Part shown: piece after piece, positions 30,052-38,944 of the stretch
How positions within the stretch are numbered: position 1 is the first letter of the stretch
How the letters are laid out: each line of letters starts with the position of its first letter
DNA from: Burkholderia paludis
GTDB taxonomy: Bacteria > Pseudomonadota > Gammaproteobacteria > Burkholderiales > Burkholderiaceae
Direction: 5' to 3'
NCBI RefSeq assembly: GCF_000732615.1
Contig: NZ_JPGL01000056.1
Location: forward strand, 1-64,000
DNA length: 64,000 bases
The notes under the pieces: generated by a model
Databases searched by the model: none
What the model was told of the DNA's origin: nothing
What the model saw: only the letters and a program-made list of their open reading frames with translations
Position numbers and translations under genes: made by a program

Positions 30052-30531
30052 TTATTGACGGGCGATGGTATTGGTGCGGCGGATCTTCGCCTGCAGCTGG
30101 ATCACGCCGTAGACCAGCGCCTCGGCCGTGGGCGGACAGCCCGGCACGTAGACGTCGACCGGCACGATCCGGTCGCAGCCGCGAACCACCGAATACGAGT
30201 AGTGGTAGTAGCCGCCGCCGTTCGCGCAAGACCCCATCGAAATCACCCAGCGGGGCTCGGCCATCTGGTCGTACACGCGACGCAGCGCGGGCGCCATCTT
30301 GTTGCAGAGCGTGCCGGCGACGATCATCACGTCCGACTGACGCGGACTCGGACGGAACACGACGCCGAACCGGTCCAGATCGTAACGGGCCGCGCCCGCA
30401 TGCATCATTTCGACGGCGCAACACGCGAGCCCGAACGTCATCGGCCACAGCGAGCCGGTACGCGTCCAGTTGATCAGCTTGTCAGCCGTCGTGGTGACAA
30501 ACCCTTCCTTCAAGACCCCTTCGATACTCAT
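30052..30531 (-). CDS. nuoB: NADH-quinone oxidoreductase subunit B
   Basis: A 159-residue subunit carrying the terminal cluster N2 that reduces quinone. Ligands are the tandem Cys37-Cys38 (LACCAVEMM), Cys102 (GSCANGGG) and Cys132 (PGCPPT). ATG 30531 is chosen, giving the usual N-terminus [11 protein letters not shown]; a longer reading frame starts upstream but is not family-like. It lies 62 bases after nuoA. Confidence 0.97.
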   Translation of the reverse strand: MSIEGVLKEGFVTTTADKLINWTRTGSLWPMTFGLACCAVEMMHAGAARYDLDRFGVVFRPSPRQSDVMIVAGTLCNKMAPALRRVYDQMAEPRWVISMGSCANGGGYYHYSYSVVRGCDRIVPVDVYVPGCPPTAEALVYGVIQLQAKIRRTNTIARQ

Positions 30532-30593
30532 TTGCTTTCCACTCCAGACGAGCGACCGAGCGTGGCCGCCCATGCAAACCGGCGATTAACCCA

Positions 30594-30953
30594 TCACTCC
30601 CAATCGAGGCCGCCTTTCTTCCAGATATAGGCAAAGCCCAGCAGGAATTCGAGCAGAAAAATCATCATTGCGATGAAACCCGGCCAGCCGATATCCCGGA
30701 GCGCGACGCCCCACGGAAACAGGAATGCGGTTTCGAGATCGAAGATGATGAACAGGATGGCGACGAGGTAGTACCGGACGTCGAACTTCATCCGGGCGTC
30801 TTCAAAGGCTTCGAAGCCGCACTCGTACGGTGCGTTCTTCTCGACGTCCGGCTTGTTGGGACCAAGGAGCTTGCCGATGCTGACCAGCGCTATACCTAAA
30901 CCAGTGCCCACGAGGAGGAACAACAAGACGGGGTAATAGGCTGCGAGGTTCAA
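30594..30953 (-). CDS. nuoA: NADH-quinone oxidoreductase subunit A (TTG start)
   Basis: A 119-residue membrane subunit with three helices; [25 protein letters not shown] contains the loop cysteine near the quinone site that marks the active/deactive switch region. It begins with TTG at 30953: GAGG lies six bases upstream and no ATG in frame gives the full first helix ([16 protein letters not shown]). It is the first gene of the fourteen-gene nuo operon. A likely extended -10 promoter is at 30986-30994. Confidence 0.95.
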
Positions 30954-30985
30954 GGCAATCCTCTATCGGTTGGTTCTGAGCGTCC

Positions 30986-30994
30986 GGAGAATAC
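30986..30994 (-). promoter_or_regulatory. Probable extended -10 promoter of the nuo operon
   Basis: On the minus strand TGGTATTCT reads as an extended -10 (TGn plus TATTCT) about 33 bases before the nuoA TTG. No good -35 hexamer was found at normal spacing, which is tolerated by extended -10 promoters. It lies after the terminator that follows tRNA-Leu, so nuo needs its own promoter. Confidence 0.5.
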
Positions 30995-31063
30995 CACTTC
31001 CGGCGGAAGGAATCATTTCGGAGTGCGTTCGATCGCAAGACAACCGCAAGCACACCCCAGAAA

Positions 31064-31096
31064 TGAAAAATGCCAGCCACTAGAAGCGGCTGGCAT
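31064..31096 (-). terminator. Intrinsic terminator after tRNA-Leu
   Basis: Minus strand: a nine-base-pair stem ATGCCAGCC/GGCTGGCAT (31070-31078 with 31088-31096) is followed by a T-run (31064-31069). It ends the secG-tRNA-Leu transcript 11 bases after the tRNA and separates it from nuoA. Confidence 0.9.
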
Positions 31097-31106
31097 TGAG
31101 TAACTT

Positions 31107-31191
31107 TGGTGCCGACGGCGAGACTCGAACTCGCACAGCTTTCGCCACTACCCCCTCAAGATAGCGTGTCTACCAATTTCACCACGTCGGC
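31107..31191 (-). tRNA. tRNA-Leu (anticodon GAG)
   Basis: An 85-base tRNA with encoded CCA. Acceptor stem GCCGACG/CGTCGGC; D-arm GTGAAATTGGTAGACAC; anticodon stem CTATC/GGTAG with loop TTGAGGG, anticodon GAG; long class II variable arm; T-arm with GTTCGAGTC. It reads CTC and CTT leucine codons. Its place directly after secG is the same as that of leuU in E. coli. Confidence 0.97.
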
Positions 31192-31303
31192 ACTGCATGC
31201 AACCGGGGTTGTAACTACTTGTTTCCCGCGAATCGCTTCAAGAATTAAATTCTAACCCGAGTTCCAGAATTGTTCAACGCACAATCGCAAATATTTTAAC
31301 TTT

Positions 31304-31681
31304 TTATTTCGGGACGTCCTGGCCCGGTGCGCTTGCGGCCGAGCCTGCAGCAGCGGATGCCGCGACGGCCGGCGCAGACGCCGCGGGCGCCGATGCCGGC
31401 GCGGTCGCCACTGCGCCGAGCACGCCCGCCGACGGCGTCGACTTGTACGAACCGAGGTACGTCAGCGCGAGCGTCGCGACAAAGAAGATCGTTGCGAGAA
31501 TGCCCGTCGTACGCGACAGGAAGTTCGCCGAGCCCGTCGCGCCGAACAGGCTGCCCGACGCGCCGCTGCCGAAGGCGGCGCCCATGTCGGCGCCCTTGCC
31601 GTGCTGCAGCAGCACGAGACCAATCACACCCAGCGCAGACAGCACCTGCACCACAATAATCAGCGTTTTGAATAACAGCAT
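31304..31681 (-). CDS. secG: Preprotein translocase subunit SecG
   Basis: A 125-residue inner-membrane protein of the SecYEG channel. Two helices (about 1-20 and 50-72) flank a Gly-rich loop (GADMGAAFGSGASGSLFG) typical of SecG. The last 45 residues are an Ala/Ser/Pro-rich tail that is variable in Burkholderia. ATG 31681 is chosen; an upstream GTG would add three residues. It follows tpiA by 72 bases and precedes tRNA-Leu, a widely conserved order. Confidence 0.95.
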   Translation of the reverse strand: MLLFKTLIIVVQVLSALGVIGLVLLQHGKGADMGAAFGSGASGSLFGATGSANFLSRTTGILATIFFVATLALTYLGSYKSTPSAGVLGAVATAPASAPAASAPAVAASAAAGSAASAPGQDVPK

Positions 31682-31753
31682 CACACCCACCCGAATGGAT
31701 CGGGCGACCGGACCGACCGGCCGCCGTCATGGTTCAATTCGATCGCGGACCGC

Positions 31754-32509
31754 TCAACGCGCGGCCCGGCAGATCGCCAGGAAATCTTCCGCCTTCAGCG
31801 ACGCGCCGCCGATCAGGCCGCCGTCGATATCCGGCTGCGCGAACAGCTCTTCCGCGTTGTCCGGCTTCACGCTGCCGCCGTACAGCACGGACACGTCCGC
31901 CGCGCCCTTTGCCGCGAGACGCGCGCGCAGGAACGCATGCACGTCCTGCGCCTGCGCCGACGTCGCGCTCCTGCCCGTGCCGATCGCCCAGACCGGCTCG
32001 TAGGCCACGACGATGCGCGCCGCCTCGTCGGCCGTCAGCACGGCCAGCACCGCGTCGAGCTGCGTACCGACCACCTGCTCGGTCGCACCCGACTCGCGCT
32101 CGTCGAGCGTCTCGCCGACGCACACGACGGGCGTGAGGCCCGCCGCGAGCGCGCGCTGCGCCTTCGCCGCGACCGTCTCGTTGCGTTCGCCGTGATACGC
32201 GCGACGCTCCGAGTGACCGACGATCGCATAGCGTGCGCCGAACTCCGCGACCATCGCAGCCGCCACTTCGCCGGTGAATGCACCCTGCTCGTGCGCCGAC
32301 ACGTCCTGCGCGCCCCACGCGACACGGCCGCCGTCGAGCTGCGCCTGAACCTGCGCGAGATACGGGAACGGCACGCACACGCCGACCGACGTTTCGGCCG
32401 CCACCGCGCCCACACCCTGCACCACTTCGTTCAGCAACGCCTGGTTGCCGGCCAGCCGGCCGTGCATCTTCCAGTTGCCGATCACCCGCTTAGTTCTCTG
32501 TTTCGACAT
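31754..32509 (-). CDS. tpiA: Triosephosphate isomerase
   Basis: A 251-residue TIM barrel that interconverts dihydroxyacetone phosphate and glyceraldehyde 3-phosphate. The substrate-binding Lys13 is in GNWKMHG, the electrophilic His in VGHSERR and the catalytic Glu in [11 protein letters not shown]. Length and all active-site loops are normal. It begins the tpiA-secG-tRNA-Leu transcript. Confidence 0.98.
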   Translation of the reverse strand: MSKQRTKRVIGNWKMHGRLAGNQALLNEVVQGVGAVAAETSVGVCVPFPYLAQVQAQLDGGRVAWGAQDVSAHEQGAFTGEVAAAMVAEFGARYAIVGHSERRAYHGERNETVAAKAQRALAAGLTPVVCVGETLDERESGATEQVVGTQLDAVLAVLTADEAARIVVAYEPVWAIGTGRSATSAQAQDVHAFLRARLAAKGAADVSVLYGGSVKPDNAEELFAQPDIDGGLIGGASLKAEDFLAICRAAR

Positions 32510-32639
32510 CGTGTCTGTCTCGTCATCGACGCACCGGAAACCGGCCGTCAGGTTTGATCTGGCGAAGCAAACCCGCGATTTTACTGCGCACGGCTTGAAC
32601 CGGTCAAACCGCCCATGTCAAGCCCGGCCGCACGGACCG

Positions 32640-33659
32640 TCAGGCGTTCGTACCCCAATCGAGGACGATCTTGCCGGTGTGCTCGCTGCTCTCCATCAGC
32701 GCATGCGCCTGCGCGGCATCCGCGGCCGGCAGCACGCGGTAAATCACCGGCTTGATGCGGCCGTCGGCGATCAGCGGCCACACGCGCGCCTTCAGCTGCG
32801 CGGCGATGCGCGCCTTGAACTCGACCGGGCGCGGGCGTAGCGTCGAACCCGTGATCGTGAGCCGGCGGCGCAGGATCTCGCCCAGGTTGATGTCGGTCTT
32901 CGCGCCGCCGAGCAGCGCGATCAGCACGAGACGGCCGCCGTCCGCGAGTGCGGACAGCTCACGCGGCACGTACGAGCCGGCCACCATGTCGAGGATCACG
33001 TCGACGCCGCGATCGTGCGTCAGCGACTTCACGACTTCGACGAAATCCTCGGTCTTGTAGTTGATCGCGCGCTCGGCGCCGAGCGCCTCGCATGCACGGC
33101 ACTTGTCAGCCGTGCCGGCGGTCGCGAACACGCGAAAGCCGAGGGCGTGCGCGATCTGGATCGCCGTCACGCCGATGCCGCTCGAGCCGCCCTGCACGAG
33201 CAGCGTCTCCTGCTCGCCGCCCTCGCCCGCCCCGAGCTGCGCGCGATCGAACACGTTGCTCCACACGGTGAAGAACGTCTCGGGCAGCGACGCGGCCTCG
33301 ATATCGGTGAGCCCGCCGGGCACCGGCAGGCATTGCGGCAGCGGCGCGACCGCATATTCGGCATAGCCGCCGCCCGCGAGCAGCGCGCAGACGCGATCGC
33401 CGAGCTTCAGGCCGAACGGGTTCAGCGCGGCATCGGACAGGTCGCCGCCGACGATCTCGCCCGCGACCTCGAGGCCCGGCAGATCCGACGCGCCCGGCGG
33501 CGGCGCGTAGGCGCCCTTGCGCTGGAATACGTCGGGCCGGTTCACGCCGGAGGCCGCCACCTTGATCAGCACCTCGCCGCGCTTCGGCTCCGGACGCGGA
33601 CGCTCCGCGAGCTTCAGCACGTCGGGGGCGCCGAATTCGGTGATTTCAATGGCTTTCAT
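32640..33659 (-). CDS. NAD(P)H-quinone oxidoreductase (zeta-crystallin/QOR type)
   Basis: A 339-residue medium-chain dehydrogenase/reductase without zinc ligands. It has the GroES-like N-terminal domain and the Rossmann domain with QGGSSGIGVTAIQIA. These enzymes reduce quinones with NADPH. The start at 33659 (MKAIEITEF) is chosen; the longer frame adds an Arg-rich segment not seen in relatives. It lies 130 bases upstream of tpiA on the same strand and is preceded by the pnp terminator. Confidence 0.9.
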   Translation of the reverse strand: MKAIEITEFGAPDVLKLAERPRPEPKRGEVLIKVAASGVNRPDVFQRKGAYAPPPGASDLPGLEVAGEIVGGDLSDAALNPFGLKLGDRVCALLAGGGYAEYAVAPLPQCLPVPGGLTDIEAASLPETFFTVWSNVFDRAQLGAGEGGEQETLLVQGGSSGIGVTAIQIAHALGFRVFATAGTADKCRACEALGAERAINYKTEDFVEVVKSLTHDRGVDVILDMVAGSYVPRELSALADGGRLVLIALLGGAKTDINLGEILRRRLTITGSTLRPRPVEFKARIAAQLKARVWPLIADGRIKPVIYRVLPAADAAQAHALMESSEHTGKIVLDWGTNA

Positions 33660-33753
33660 GGTGAGGGTCGCTCCAGGATCGGAATCTGATGGTGCGCCCG
33701 CGCGCGGCACGGACGCCCGGCCGGCGCTGCTGCGCCGCACAACGATGCTACAG

Positions 33754-33789
33754 AAAAAACGGCCGGCGCGCTTTCGCGCTGCCGGCCGT
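33754..33789 (-). terminator. Intrinsic terminator after pnp
   Basis: Minus strand: a nine-base-pair outer stem (33759-33767 with 33781-33789) plus an inner GCGC/GCGC stem, followed by six Ts. It lies about 16 bases after the pnp stop codon. Confidence 0.92.
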
Positions 33790-33805
33790 TGATCCGCCCT
33801 TCCGC

Positions 33806-35953
33806 TTACTGCTGCGGCGGCGTGTCCGACTGCGCGGCCGCCGCTGCTTCATTCAGCAGCGCCTTGGCCGACAGGCGCACGCGACCCTTCTCGTCCGTCT
33901 GGATCACCTTGACCTTGACCTGCTGACCTTCCTTCAGGTAGTCGTTGATGTCCTTCACGCGCTCGTTGACGATTTCCGAGATGTGCAGCAGGCCGTCCTT
34001 GCCCGGCAGCAGGTTCACGATCGCACCGAAATCGAGCAGCTTGAGGACCGTGCCCTCGTACACCTGGCCGACTTCGATCTCGGCCGTGATGTTCTCGATG
34101 CGCTTCTTCGCTTCGGCCATGCCTTCGCTGCTCGTGCTGGCAATCGTCACGACGCCGTCATCCGAGATGTCGATGGTCGTGCCCGTTTCTTCCGTCAGCG
34201 CACGGATCACCGAACCGCCCTTGCCGATCACGTCGCGGATCTTTTCCGGGTTGATCTTGATCGTGATCATGCGCGGCGCGAATTCCGACAGTTGCGTGTT
34301 CGCACCCGAGACCGCCGACGTCATCTTGCCGAGGATATGCATGCGGCCTTCCTTCGCCTGCGCGAGCGCGACCTGCATGATTTCCTTCGTGATGCCCTGG
34401 ATCTTGATGTCCATCTGCAGCGCCGTCACGCCTTGTTCCGTGCCGGCCACCTTGAAGTCCATGTCGCCGAGGTGATCTTCGTCGCCGAGGATGTCGGTCA
34501 GCACCGCGAACTTGTTGCCTTCGAGGATCAGGCCCATCGCGATGCCCGCGACGTGTGCCTTCATCGGCACGCCTGCGTCCATCAGCGCGAGGCAGCCGCC
34601 GCACACCGACGCCATCGACGACGAACCGTTCGATTCGGTGATTTCCGACACGACGCGGATCGAGTAGCCGAATTCGTCGGCGCTCGGCAGGCACTTGACC
34701 AGCGCACGCTTCGCGAGGCGGCCGTGACCGATTTCGCGGCGCTTCGGCGAGCCGACGCGGCCCGTTTCGCCGGTCGCGAACGGAGGCATGTTGTAGTGGA
34801 GCATGAAGCGCTCGCGGTACTCGCCTTCGAGCGCGTCGATGATCTGCTCGTCACCCTTCGTGCCGAGCGTCGCCACCACCAGCGCCTGCGTCTCGCCGCG
34901 CGTGAACAGCGCCGAGCCGTGGGTACGCGGCAGCACGCCGGTGCGGATTTCGATCGGACGCACGGTGCGCGTGTCGCGACCGTCGATGCGCGGCTCGCCG
35001 TTCAGGATCTGCGAACGGACGATCTTGGCTTCGATGTCGAACAGCACGTTGCCGACGGTCGCCTTGTCGGCTGCTGCCGTACCGGCCGCCTGAGCGTCTT
35101 CCTCGAGCTTCGCCGAGGTCGCCGAGTAGACTTCCTTCAGCTTCGCCGAGCGCGCCTGCTTGTCGCGGAGCTGGTAAGCGGCGAGCAGGTCGTTCTGCGC
35201 CAGCTCGGTCACGCGCGCGATCAGCGCCTCGTTCTTCGGCGCCGGCTGCCAGTCCCACTCGGGCTTGCCGCCTTCGCGGACCAGTTCGTGGATCGCATCG
35301 ATCGCGACCTGCATCTGCTCGTGGCCGAACACCACGGCGCCCAGCATCACGTCTTCCGACAGCTGGTCGGCTTCCGATTCCACCATCAGCACCGCGCGTT
35401 CCGTACCGGCGACGACGAGGTCGAGGCTCGACGCCTTGATCTGGTCACGCGTCGGGTTCAGCACGTACGCATTGTCGATGTACGCAACGCGAGCGGCACC
35501 GACCGGGCCGTTGAACGGCAGGCCCGACACGGCGAGCGCAGCCGATGCGCCGATCAGCGCGGGGATGTCCGCCGGAATTTCCGGGTTCACGGACAGCACG
35601 TGGATCACGACCTGGACTTCGTTGTAGAAGCCTTCCGGGAACAGCGGGCGCAGCGGACGGTCGATCAGGCGCGACGTCAGCGTCTCGTGCTCCGACGGAC
35701 GGCCTTCGCGGCGGAAGAAGCCGCCCGGGATCTTGCCGGCCGAGTAGGTCTTTTCGAGGTAGTCGACGGTCAGCGGGAAGAAATCCTGACCCGGCTTCGC
35801 CGACTTCGCGCCGACGACGGTTGCCAGCACGACGGTGTCTTCGACGTCGACGATCACCGCGCCGCTCGCCTGGCGAGCGACTTCACCGGTTTCGAGGCGC
35901 ACCTTGTGCTGGCCCCACTGGAATTCCTTCACGACCTTGTTGAACATGGACAT
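33806..35953 (-). CDS. pnp: Polyribonucleotide nucleotidyltransferase (PNPase)
   Basis: A 715-residue exoribonuclease that degrades RNA 3' to 5' with phosphate and joins the degradosome. Two RNase PH-like domains (about 1-210 and 310-540) flank a helical domain; a KH domain (about 555-615, [19 protein letters not shown]) and an S1 domain (about 620-690, [20 protein letters not shown]) bind RNA. ATG 35953 follows AAAGGAG by six bases. It is downstream of rpsO, as in most proteobacteria, but a terminator lies between. Confidence 0.97.
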   Translation of the reverse strand: MSMFNKVVKEFQWGQHKVRLETGEVARQASGAVIVDVEDTVVLATVVGAKSAKPGQDFFPLTVDYLEKTYSAGKIPGGFFRREGRPSEHETLTSRLIDRPLRPLFPEGFYNEVQVVIHVLSVNPEIPADIPALIGASAALAVSGLPFNGPVGAARVAYIDNAYVLNPTRDQIKASSLDLVVAGTERAVLMVESEADQLSEDVMLGAVVFGHEQMQVAIDAIHELVREGGKPEWDWQPAPKNEALIARVTELAQNDLLAAYQLRDKQARSAKLKEVYSATSAKLEEDAQAAGTAAADKATVGNVLFDIEAKIVRSQILNGEPRIDGRDTRTVRPIEIRTGVLPRTHGSALFTRGETQALVVATLGTKGDEQIIDALEGEYRERFMLHYNMPPFATGETGRVGSPKRREIGHGRLAKRALVKCLPSADEFGYSIRVVSEITESNGSSSMASVCGGCLALMDAGVPMKAHVAGIAMGLILEGNKFAVLTDILGDEDHLGDMDFKVAGTEQGVTALQMDIKIQGITKEIMQVALAQAKEGRMHILGKMTSAVSGANTQLSEFAPRMITIKINPEKIRDVIGKGGSVIRALTEETGTTIDISDDGVVTIASTSSEGMAEAKKRIENITAEIEVGQVYEGTVLKLLDFGAIVNLLPGKDGLLHISEIVNERVKDINDYLKEGQQVKVKVIQTDEKGRVRLSAKALLNEAAAAAQSDTPPQQ

Positions 35954-36180
35954 GGTTGCTCCTTTGAATTCATGCATTTCATTCGCCGCGCCGGCCATCC
36001 CGCGCGGCGGCGTCCCGACCGAATCACCCGGAGCAAGGTGTGTTTTTTATGCCATTCCGGCGCGGCGCTCGTGCAGCGCCGCGCTGGAATGACACAAATC
36101 CCGCCCCGGTACCAGTCGTTGGGCAGCCCCGCACGAACGTGCCGGGCAACCTGCGGTGCGCGTGACGCTACGCACCGCGC

Positions 36181-36219
36181 AAAAACAAAATGCCTGTATC
36201 AGCGGACTGACACAGGCAT
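36181..36219 (-). terminator. Intrinsic terminator after rpsO
   Basis: Minus strand: stem ATGCCTGT...ACAGGCAT with inner TCAG/CTGA pairing (36190-36219), followed by TTTTGTTTTT. It lies 23 bases after rpsO, between it and pnp, so readthrough or RNase III cutting would be needed for joint expression, as in E. coli rpsO-pnp. Confidence 0.88.
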
Positions 36220-36242
36220 CTTGCTGGCGGCAATCGCCTCGA

Positions 36243-36512
36243 TTACTTACGCAGACCCAGCTTCTCGATCAGTGCGCGGTAACGGTCGGCATCCTTGCCC
36301 TTGAGGTAGTCGAGCAGCTTGCGGCGGCGGCTCACCATGCGCAGCAGGCCGCGGCGGCTGTGGTGATCCTTCGCGTGGGTCTTGAAGTGACCCGTCAGTT
36401 CGACGATACGTGCGGTCAGCAGTGCGACCTGGACTTCGGGCGAACCCGTGTCGTTGGTACCGCGGGCGAACTGAGCAACGACTTCCGACTTCTTGATATC
36501 TGCAACGGACAT
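36243..36512 (-). CDS. rpsO: 30S ribosomal protein S15
   Basis: An 89-residue ribosomal protein of exact family length, binding the central domain of 16S rRNA. The signature [15 protein letters not shown] (22-36) and [20 protein letters not shown] (51-70) are complete. GAAAGGAAATCAC precedes the ATG. The protein represses its own mRNA in E. coli; I did not identify the pseudoknot here. Confidence 0.98.
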   Translation of the reverse strand: MSVADIKKSEVVAQFARGTNDTGSPEVQVALLTARIVELTGHFKTHAKDHHSRRGLLRMVSRRRKLLDYLKGKDADRYRALIEKLGLRK

Positions 36513-36581
36513 GTGATTTCCTTTCTGACTGAACAGGCGGACACGGAAGAATGGCCGTGCCGTGACTTACAACCGGCGGGC

Positions 36582-36590
36582 ATTGTAGCA
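36582..36590 (-). promoter_or_regulatory. Probable extended -10 promoter of rpsO
   Basis: Minus strand TGCTACAAT is a good extended -10, placing the start of transcription about 60 bases before the rpsO ATG, enough for a regulatory leader. No clear -35. Confidence 0.5.
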
Positions 36591-36619
36591 CAACTTGCGT
36601 GCCATTCTTGCCGCCCCTG

Positions 36620-37879
36620 TCACGGGCGTGCCATCGAGCACGTCGACGGCATCTCCGTGCGCTGCGCCGGCACCGCCAGCACTGTCCGGAAACCGTAGCC
36701 CGACCCTTCGTTGTCGAAGCGCACACCCGGCGTGCCGGCCTTGTCCATGTCCATCACGTAAAGGGGCTGGATCAATTGATGATCCTGCGCGCGCATCCGT
36801 GACGCATGGAAGCCGTCGTCGAACGACAGCCCCTCGAGCGCGCGGGCGACCGCGACGGGGTCGGCCGACCCCGCGCGGTTCATCGCGGCGGCCAGCATCT
36901 CGATCATCAGGCTCATGCGCCGCACCGGATAGTCGTCCTGCGCGGACGGAAAACGGTTCCGGAAGGCACGGTAAAACGCGTCGGATTTCGCACCGCCCGC
37001 GTTCGGATGCCAGTCCGCCACGGCCACGACCCGCCCCACACCGGCGTCGCCGAGTGCCGCCGGCGCACCGAGGCTGTTGCCGTAGAACGTGTAGAACTTC
37101 GCGTTCAGCCCCTGCTCGCGCGCCGCCTTCACGAGCAGCGTGAGGTCGTTGCCCCAGTTGCCGGTCACGACGGCGTCCGCGCCGCTCGCGCGGATCTTCG
37201 CGATGTAAGGCGAGAAATCCTTGATCCGGCCGATCGGATGGAACTCGTCGCCGGCGATCGTCACGTCGGGGCGCCGCGCGGCCAGCGCCTGCCGCGCGAG
37301 CGTGCTGACGTCATGGCCGAAGCTGTAGTCCTGGTTCAGCAGATAGACCTTGCGCAGCGCGCGGTCGCTCGCCATGACGTCCGCGAGCGCGGCCATCCGC
37401 ATGCCGGCGTGCGCGTCGAAGCGGAAATGCCAGAAGCTGCAGCGCGCGCCGGTCAGCGCCGGATCGTCGGCCGAATAGTTGAGGAACAGCATCCGGCGGT
37501 CCGGATCGCGCGCGTTGAGCTTGTCGAGCGCCGCGACGAGCGCGGCCGCGACGGCCGAGCTGTTGCCCTGCGCGACGAAGCCGATATGACGGTCTGCGGC
37601 CGCGCGCAACTGCACGAGGGCCTCCTCCGGGCTGCCCTTGCTGTCGAGCACGACCAGCTCGAGCGGATGCGCGCCGTCGCGCAGCTTCACGCCGCCCGCC
37701 GCATTGACCTGCTCGACGCCAAAGCGCAGGTTGCGCTCGACCGCCGCGCCCGCGTTCGCGAACGGACCCGACATCCCTTCGATCAGCGCGATCCGCACCG
37801 GCTCGCCGCCGGCAAACGCGGACGACGCCAGCATCCACCCCGCGCTCAACGCGAGCGCGCACCGCTTCCATCCCTGCAT
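36620..37879 (-). CDS. ABC transporter substrate-binding protein, branched-chain amino acid type
   Basis: A 419-residue periplasmic protein of the Leu/Ile/Val-binding (type I periplasmic binding, peripla_BP_6) family. A signal peptide at 1-23 ends SAFAG. The fold is shown by VRIALIEGMSGPFANAG, FVAQGNSSAVAAAL and YSFGHDV. The ligand is unknown. No permease or ATPase genes are adjacent, so it must share a transporter encoded elsewhere or act as an orphan receptor. Start 37879 is chosen for the signal peptide. Confidence 0.88.
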   Translation of the reverse strand: MQGWKRCALALSAGWMLASSAFAGGEPVRIALIEGMSGPFANAGAAVERNLRFGVEQVNAAGGVKLRDGAHPLELVVLDSKGSPEEALVQLRAAADRHIGFVAQGNSSAVAAALVAALDKLNARDPDRRMLFLNYSADDPALTGARCSFWHFRFDAHAGMRMAALADVMASDRALRKVYLLNQDYSFGHDVSTLARQALAARRPDVTIAGDEFHPIGRIKDFSPYIAKIRASGADAVVTGNWGNDLTLLVKAAREQGLNAKFYTFYGNSLGAPAALGDAGVGRVVAVADWHPNAGGAKSDAFYRAFRNRFPSAQDDYPVRRMSLMIEMLAAAMNRAGSADPVAVARALEGLSFDDGFHASRMRAQDHQLIQPLYVMDMDKAGTPGVRFDNEGSGYGFRTVLAVPAQRTEMPSTCSMARP

Positions 37880-38048
37880 CGGCCACCTGCCCTTCAATCT
37901 GCCCGAGAAGCGCGGATCATAGGCCGGCGCGCCCGCCGCCCGCAAGCGCGGCGGCGCCGGCGATCCGCACCGATTTTTTCCGCGCGATGCGCCGTCGCCC
38001 GCCGTCCGTGATACAACGGGACTTGTTTCCGTGTTCTGGAGGATTCCC

Positions 38049-38561
38049 ATGCGCATTCGCATTCCCGTGCGCGCGCCGGTGCTGCTCGTCTGTGCCGCCG
38101 CGCTGCTGGCCGGTTGCGCGCAACCGTGGCAGCAATACCAGGCCGGCCAGGACGAGTCGGCGATCGTCGCGCGCATGGGCCCGCCGCGCGAGGTCTACGA
38201 CCTGCCCGACGGCGGCAGGCGCCTGATGTGGCCGACCCAGCCGATGGGCGAAGTGACCGTGGCGGCCGACGTCGACGCGGCCCACAAGATCGTCAACGTG
38301 CGCCAGGTCCTGCAGCCGAGCGAGTTCTATCGCGCGGAGATCGGCAAGTGGACGAAGACCGACGTGCTCGTCAACTTCGGACGCCCCGTCGAGACGTCCT
38401 ACTTCCCGCTGATGAAGCGCGAGGTGTGGACGTACCGGTATCTCGAGGACAACGTCTGGTACATGATGTACAGCTTCTATTTCGATCCGCAGGGCATCCT
38501 GCGCATCACGCAGAAAACGCCGGATCCGCTGCACGACCCCGACCGCCGCAACCTGTTCTGA
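38049..38561 (+). CDS. BamE/OmlA-like outer-membrane lipoprotein
   Basis: A 170-residue lipoprotein. The signal peptide ends in the lipobox LLAGC, so Cys23 or nearby is acylated. Two repeats of a SmpA/OmlA-like fold can be seen (SAIVARMGPPREVYDLPDG and TDVLVNFGRPVETSYFP), each a helix then a beta hairpin. It may help outer-membrane protein assembly, but a separate BamE is expected elsewhere, so its role is uncertain. ATG 38049 is set by GGAGG at 38038-38042. A strong terminator follows. Confidence 0.82.
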   Translation: MRIRIPVRAPVLLVCAAALLAGCAQPWQQYQAGQDESAIVARMGPPREVYDLPDGGRRLMWPTQPMGEVTVAADVDAAHKIVNVRQVLQPSEFYRAEIGKWTKTDVLVNFGRPVETSYFPLMKREVWTYRYLEDNVWYMMYSFYFDPQGILRITQKTPDPLHDPDRRNLF

Positions 38562-38591
38562 CCGATTGCGCATTTACGCGCAATTGTCGCC

Positions 38592-38636
38592 ATGGCCATT
38601 TACGAATCATTGCGTAAATGGCCATTTCTTTTTTCC
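38592..38636 (+). terminator. Intrinsic terminator with perfect 13-base-pair stem
   Basis: ATGGCCATTTACG (38592-38604) pairs exactly with 38613-38625, followed by a TTCTTTTTT tail. It ends the lipoprotein transcript. Confidence 0.93.
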
Positions 38637-38775
38637 GTCTTCTTATTCATTCCGGAAGTACGACAGAAATATTTTCCGATCGATGACACGCCGATGGCGA
38701 TCCGCTGACACCCCCGTCACGCGGCGCGTTGCGGGGAGAAACAGGCATGCGTCATGCATGTCATGCGTGCGTGTG

Positions 38776-38790
38776 GTGCATGCCATGCAC
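38776..38790. promoter_or_regulatory. Palindrome, possible operator 1
   Basis: GTGCATG-C-CATGCAC, seven-base arms, perfect. It lies in a tract with six copies of ATGC in about 50 bases. Its centre is 31 bases, about three helical turns, from the centre of the next palindrome. Confidence 0.45.
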
Positions 38791-38804
38791 TGCATCCAGT
38801 CAAT

Positions 38805-38823
38805 TTGAAACAATTTGTTTCAA
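38805..38823. promoter_or_regulatory. Palindrome, possible operator 2
   Basis: TTGAAACAATTTGTTTCAA: perfect eight-base arms around ATT. It lies about 65 bases upstream of the -35 of the carbonic anhydrase promoter, a normal place for an activator site. No regulator gene is adjacent. Confidence 0.55.
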
Positions 38824-38888
38824 CACCCCCGGAGCGCCAGGGCATACCCCTAATATCAGTCGAAACCAAACCTTTCAATTTAGAAAGA

Positions 38889-38916
38889 TTGCAATTGCGT
38901 CATTTCGACCGATATT
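38889..38916 (+). promoter_or_regulatory. Probable promoter of the carbonic anhydrase-SulP genes
   Basis: TTGCAA at 38889-38894 and GATATT at 38911-38916 with 16 bases between. The start of transcription would be about 20 bases before the AGGAG (38935-38939) that sets ATG 38945. Confidence 0.5.
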
Positions 38917-38944
38917 CATTTTTGTTTAACATATAGGAGTCCCT

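Larger units (their letters stand above)
38562..38944. other. Regulatory gap ahead of the carbonic anhydrase-SulP genes
   Basis: No gene is called. The gap holds the lipoprotein terminator (38592-38636), a GCATG-rich tract (38745-38795) with a perfect palindrome, a second palindrome at 38805-38823, and a promoter at 38889-38916. The right half is strikingly AT-rich compared with the rest of the window. Confidence 0.7.

Noticed and set aside
38729-38929. A small Cys-rich reading frame with a CxxCxxCxxC pattern
   Set aside because: The cysteines come from the GCATG-rich tract read in one frame (TGC codons). There is no ribosome site, and the rest of the frame runs through the promoter.
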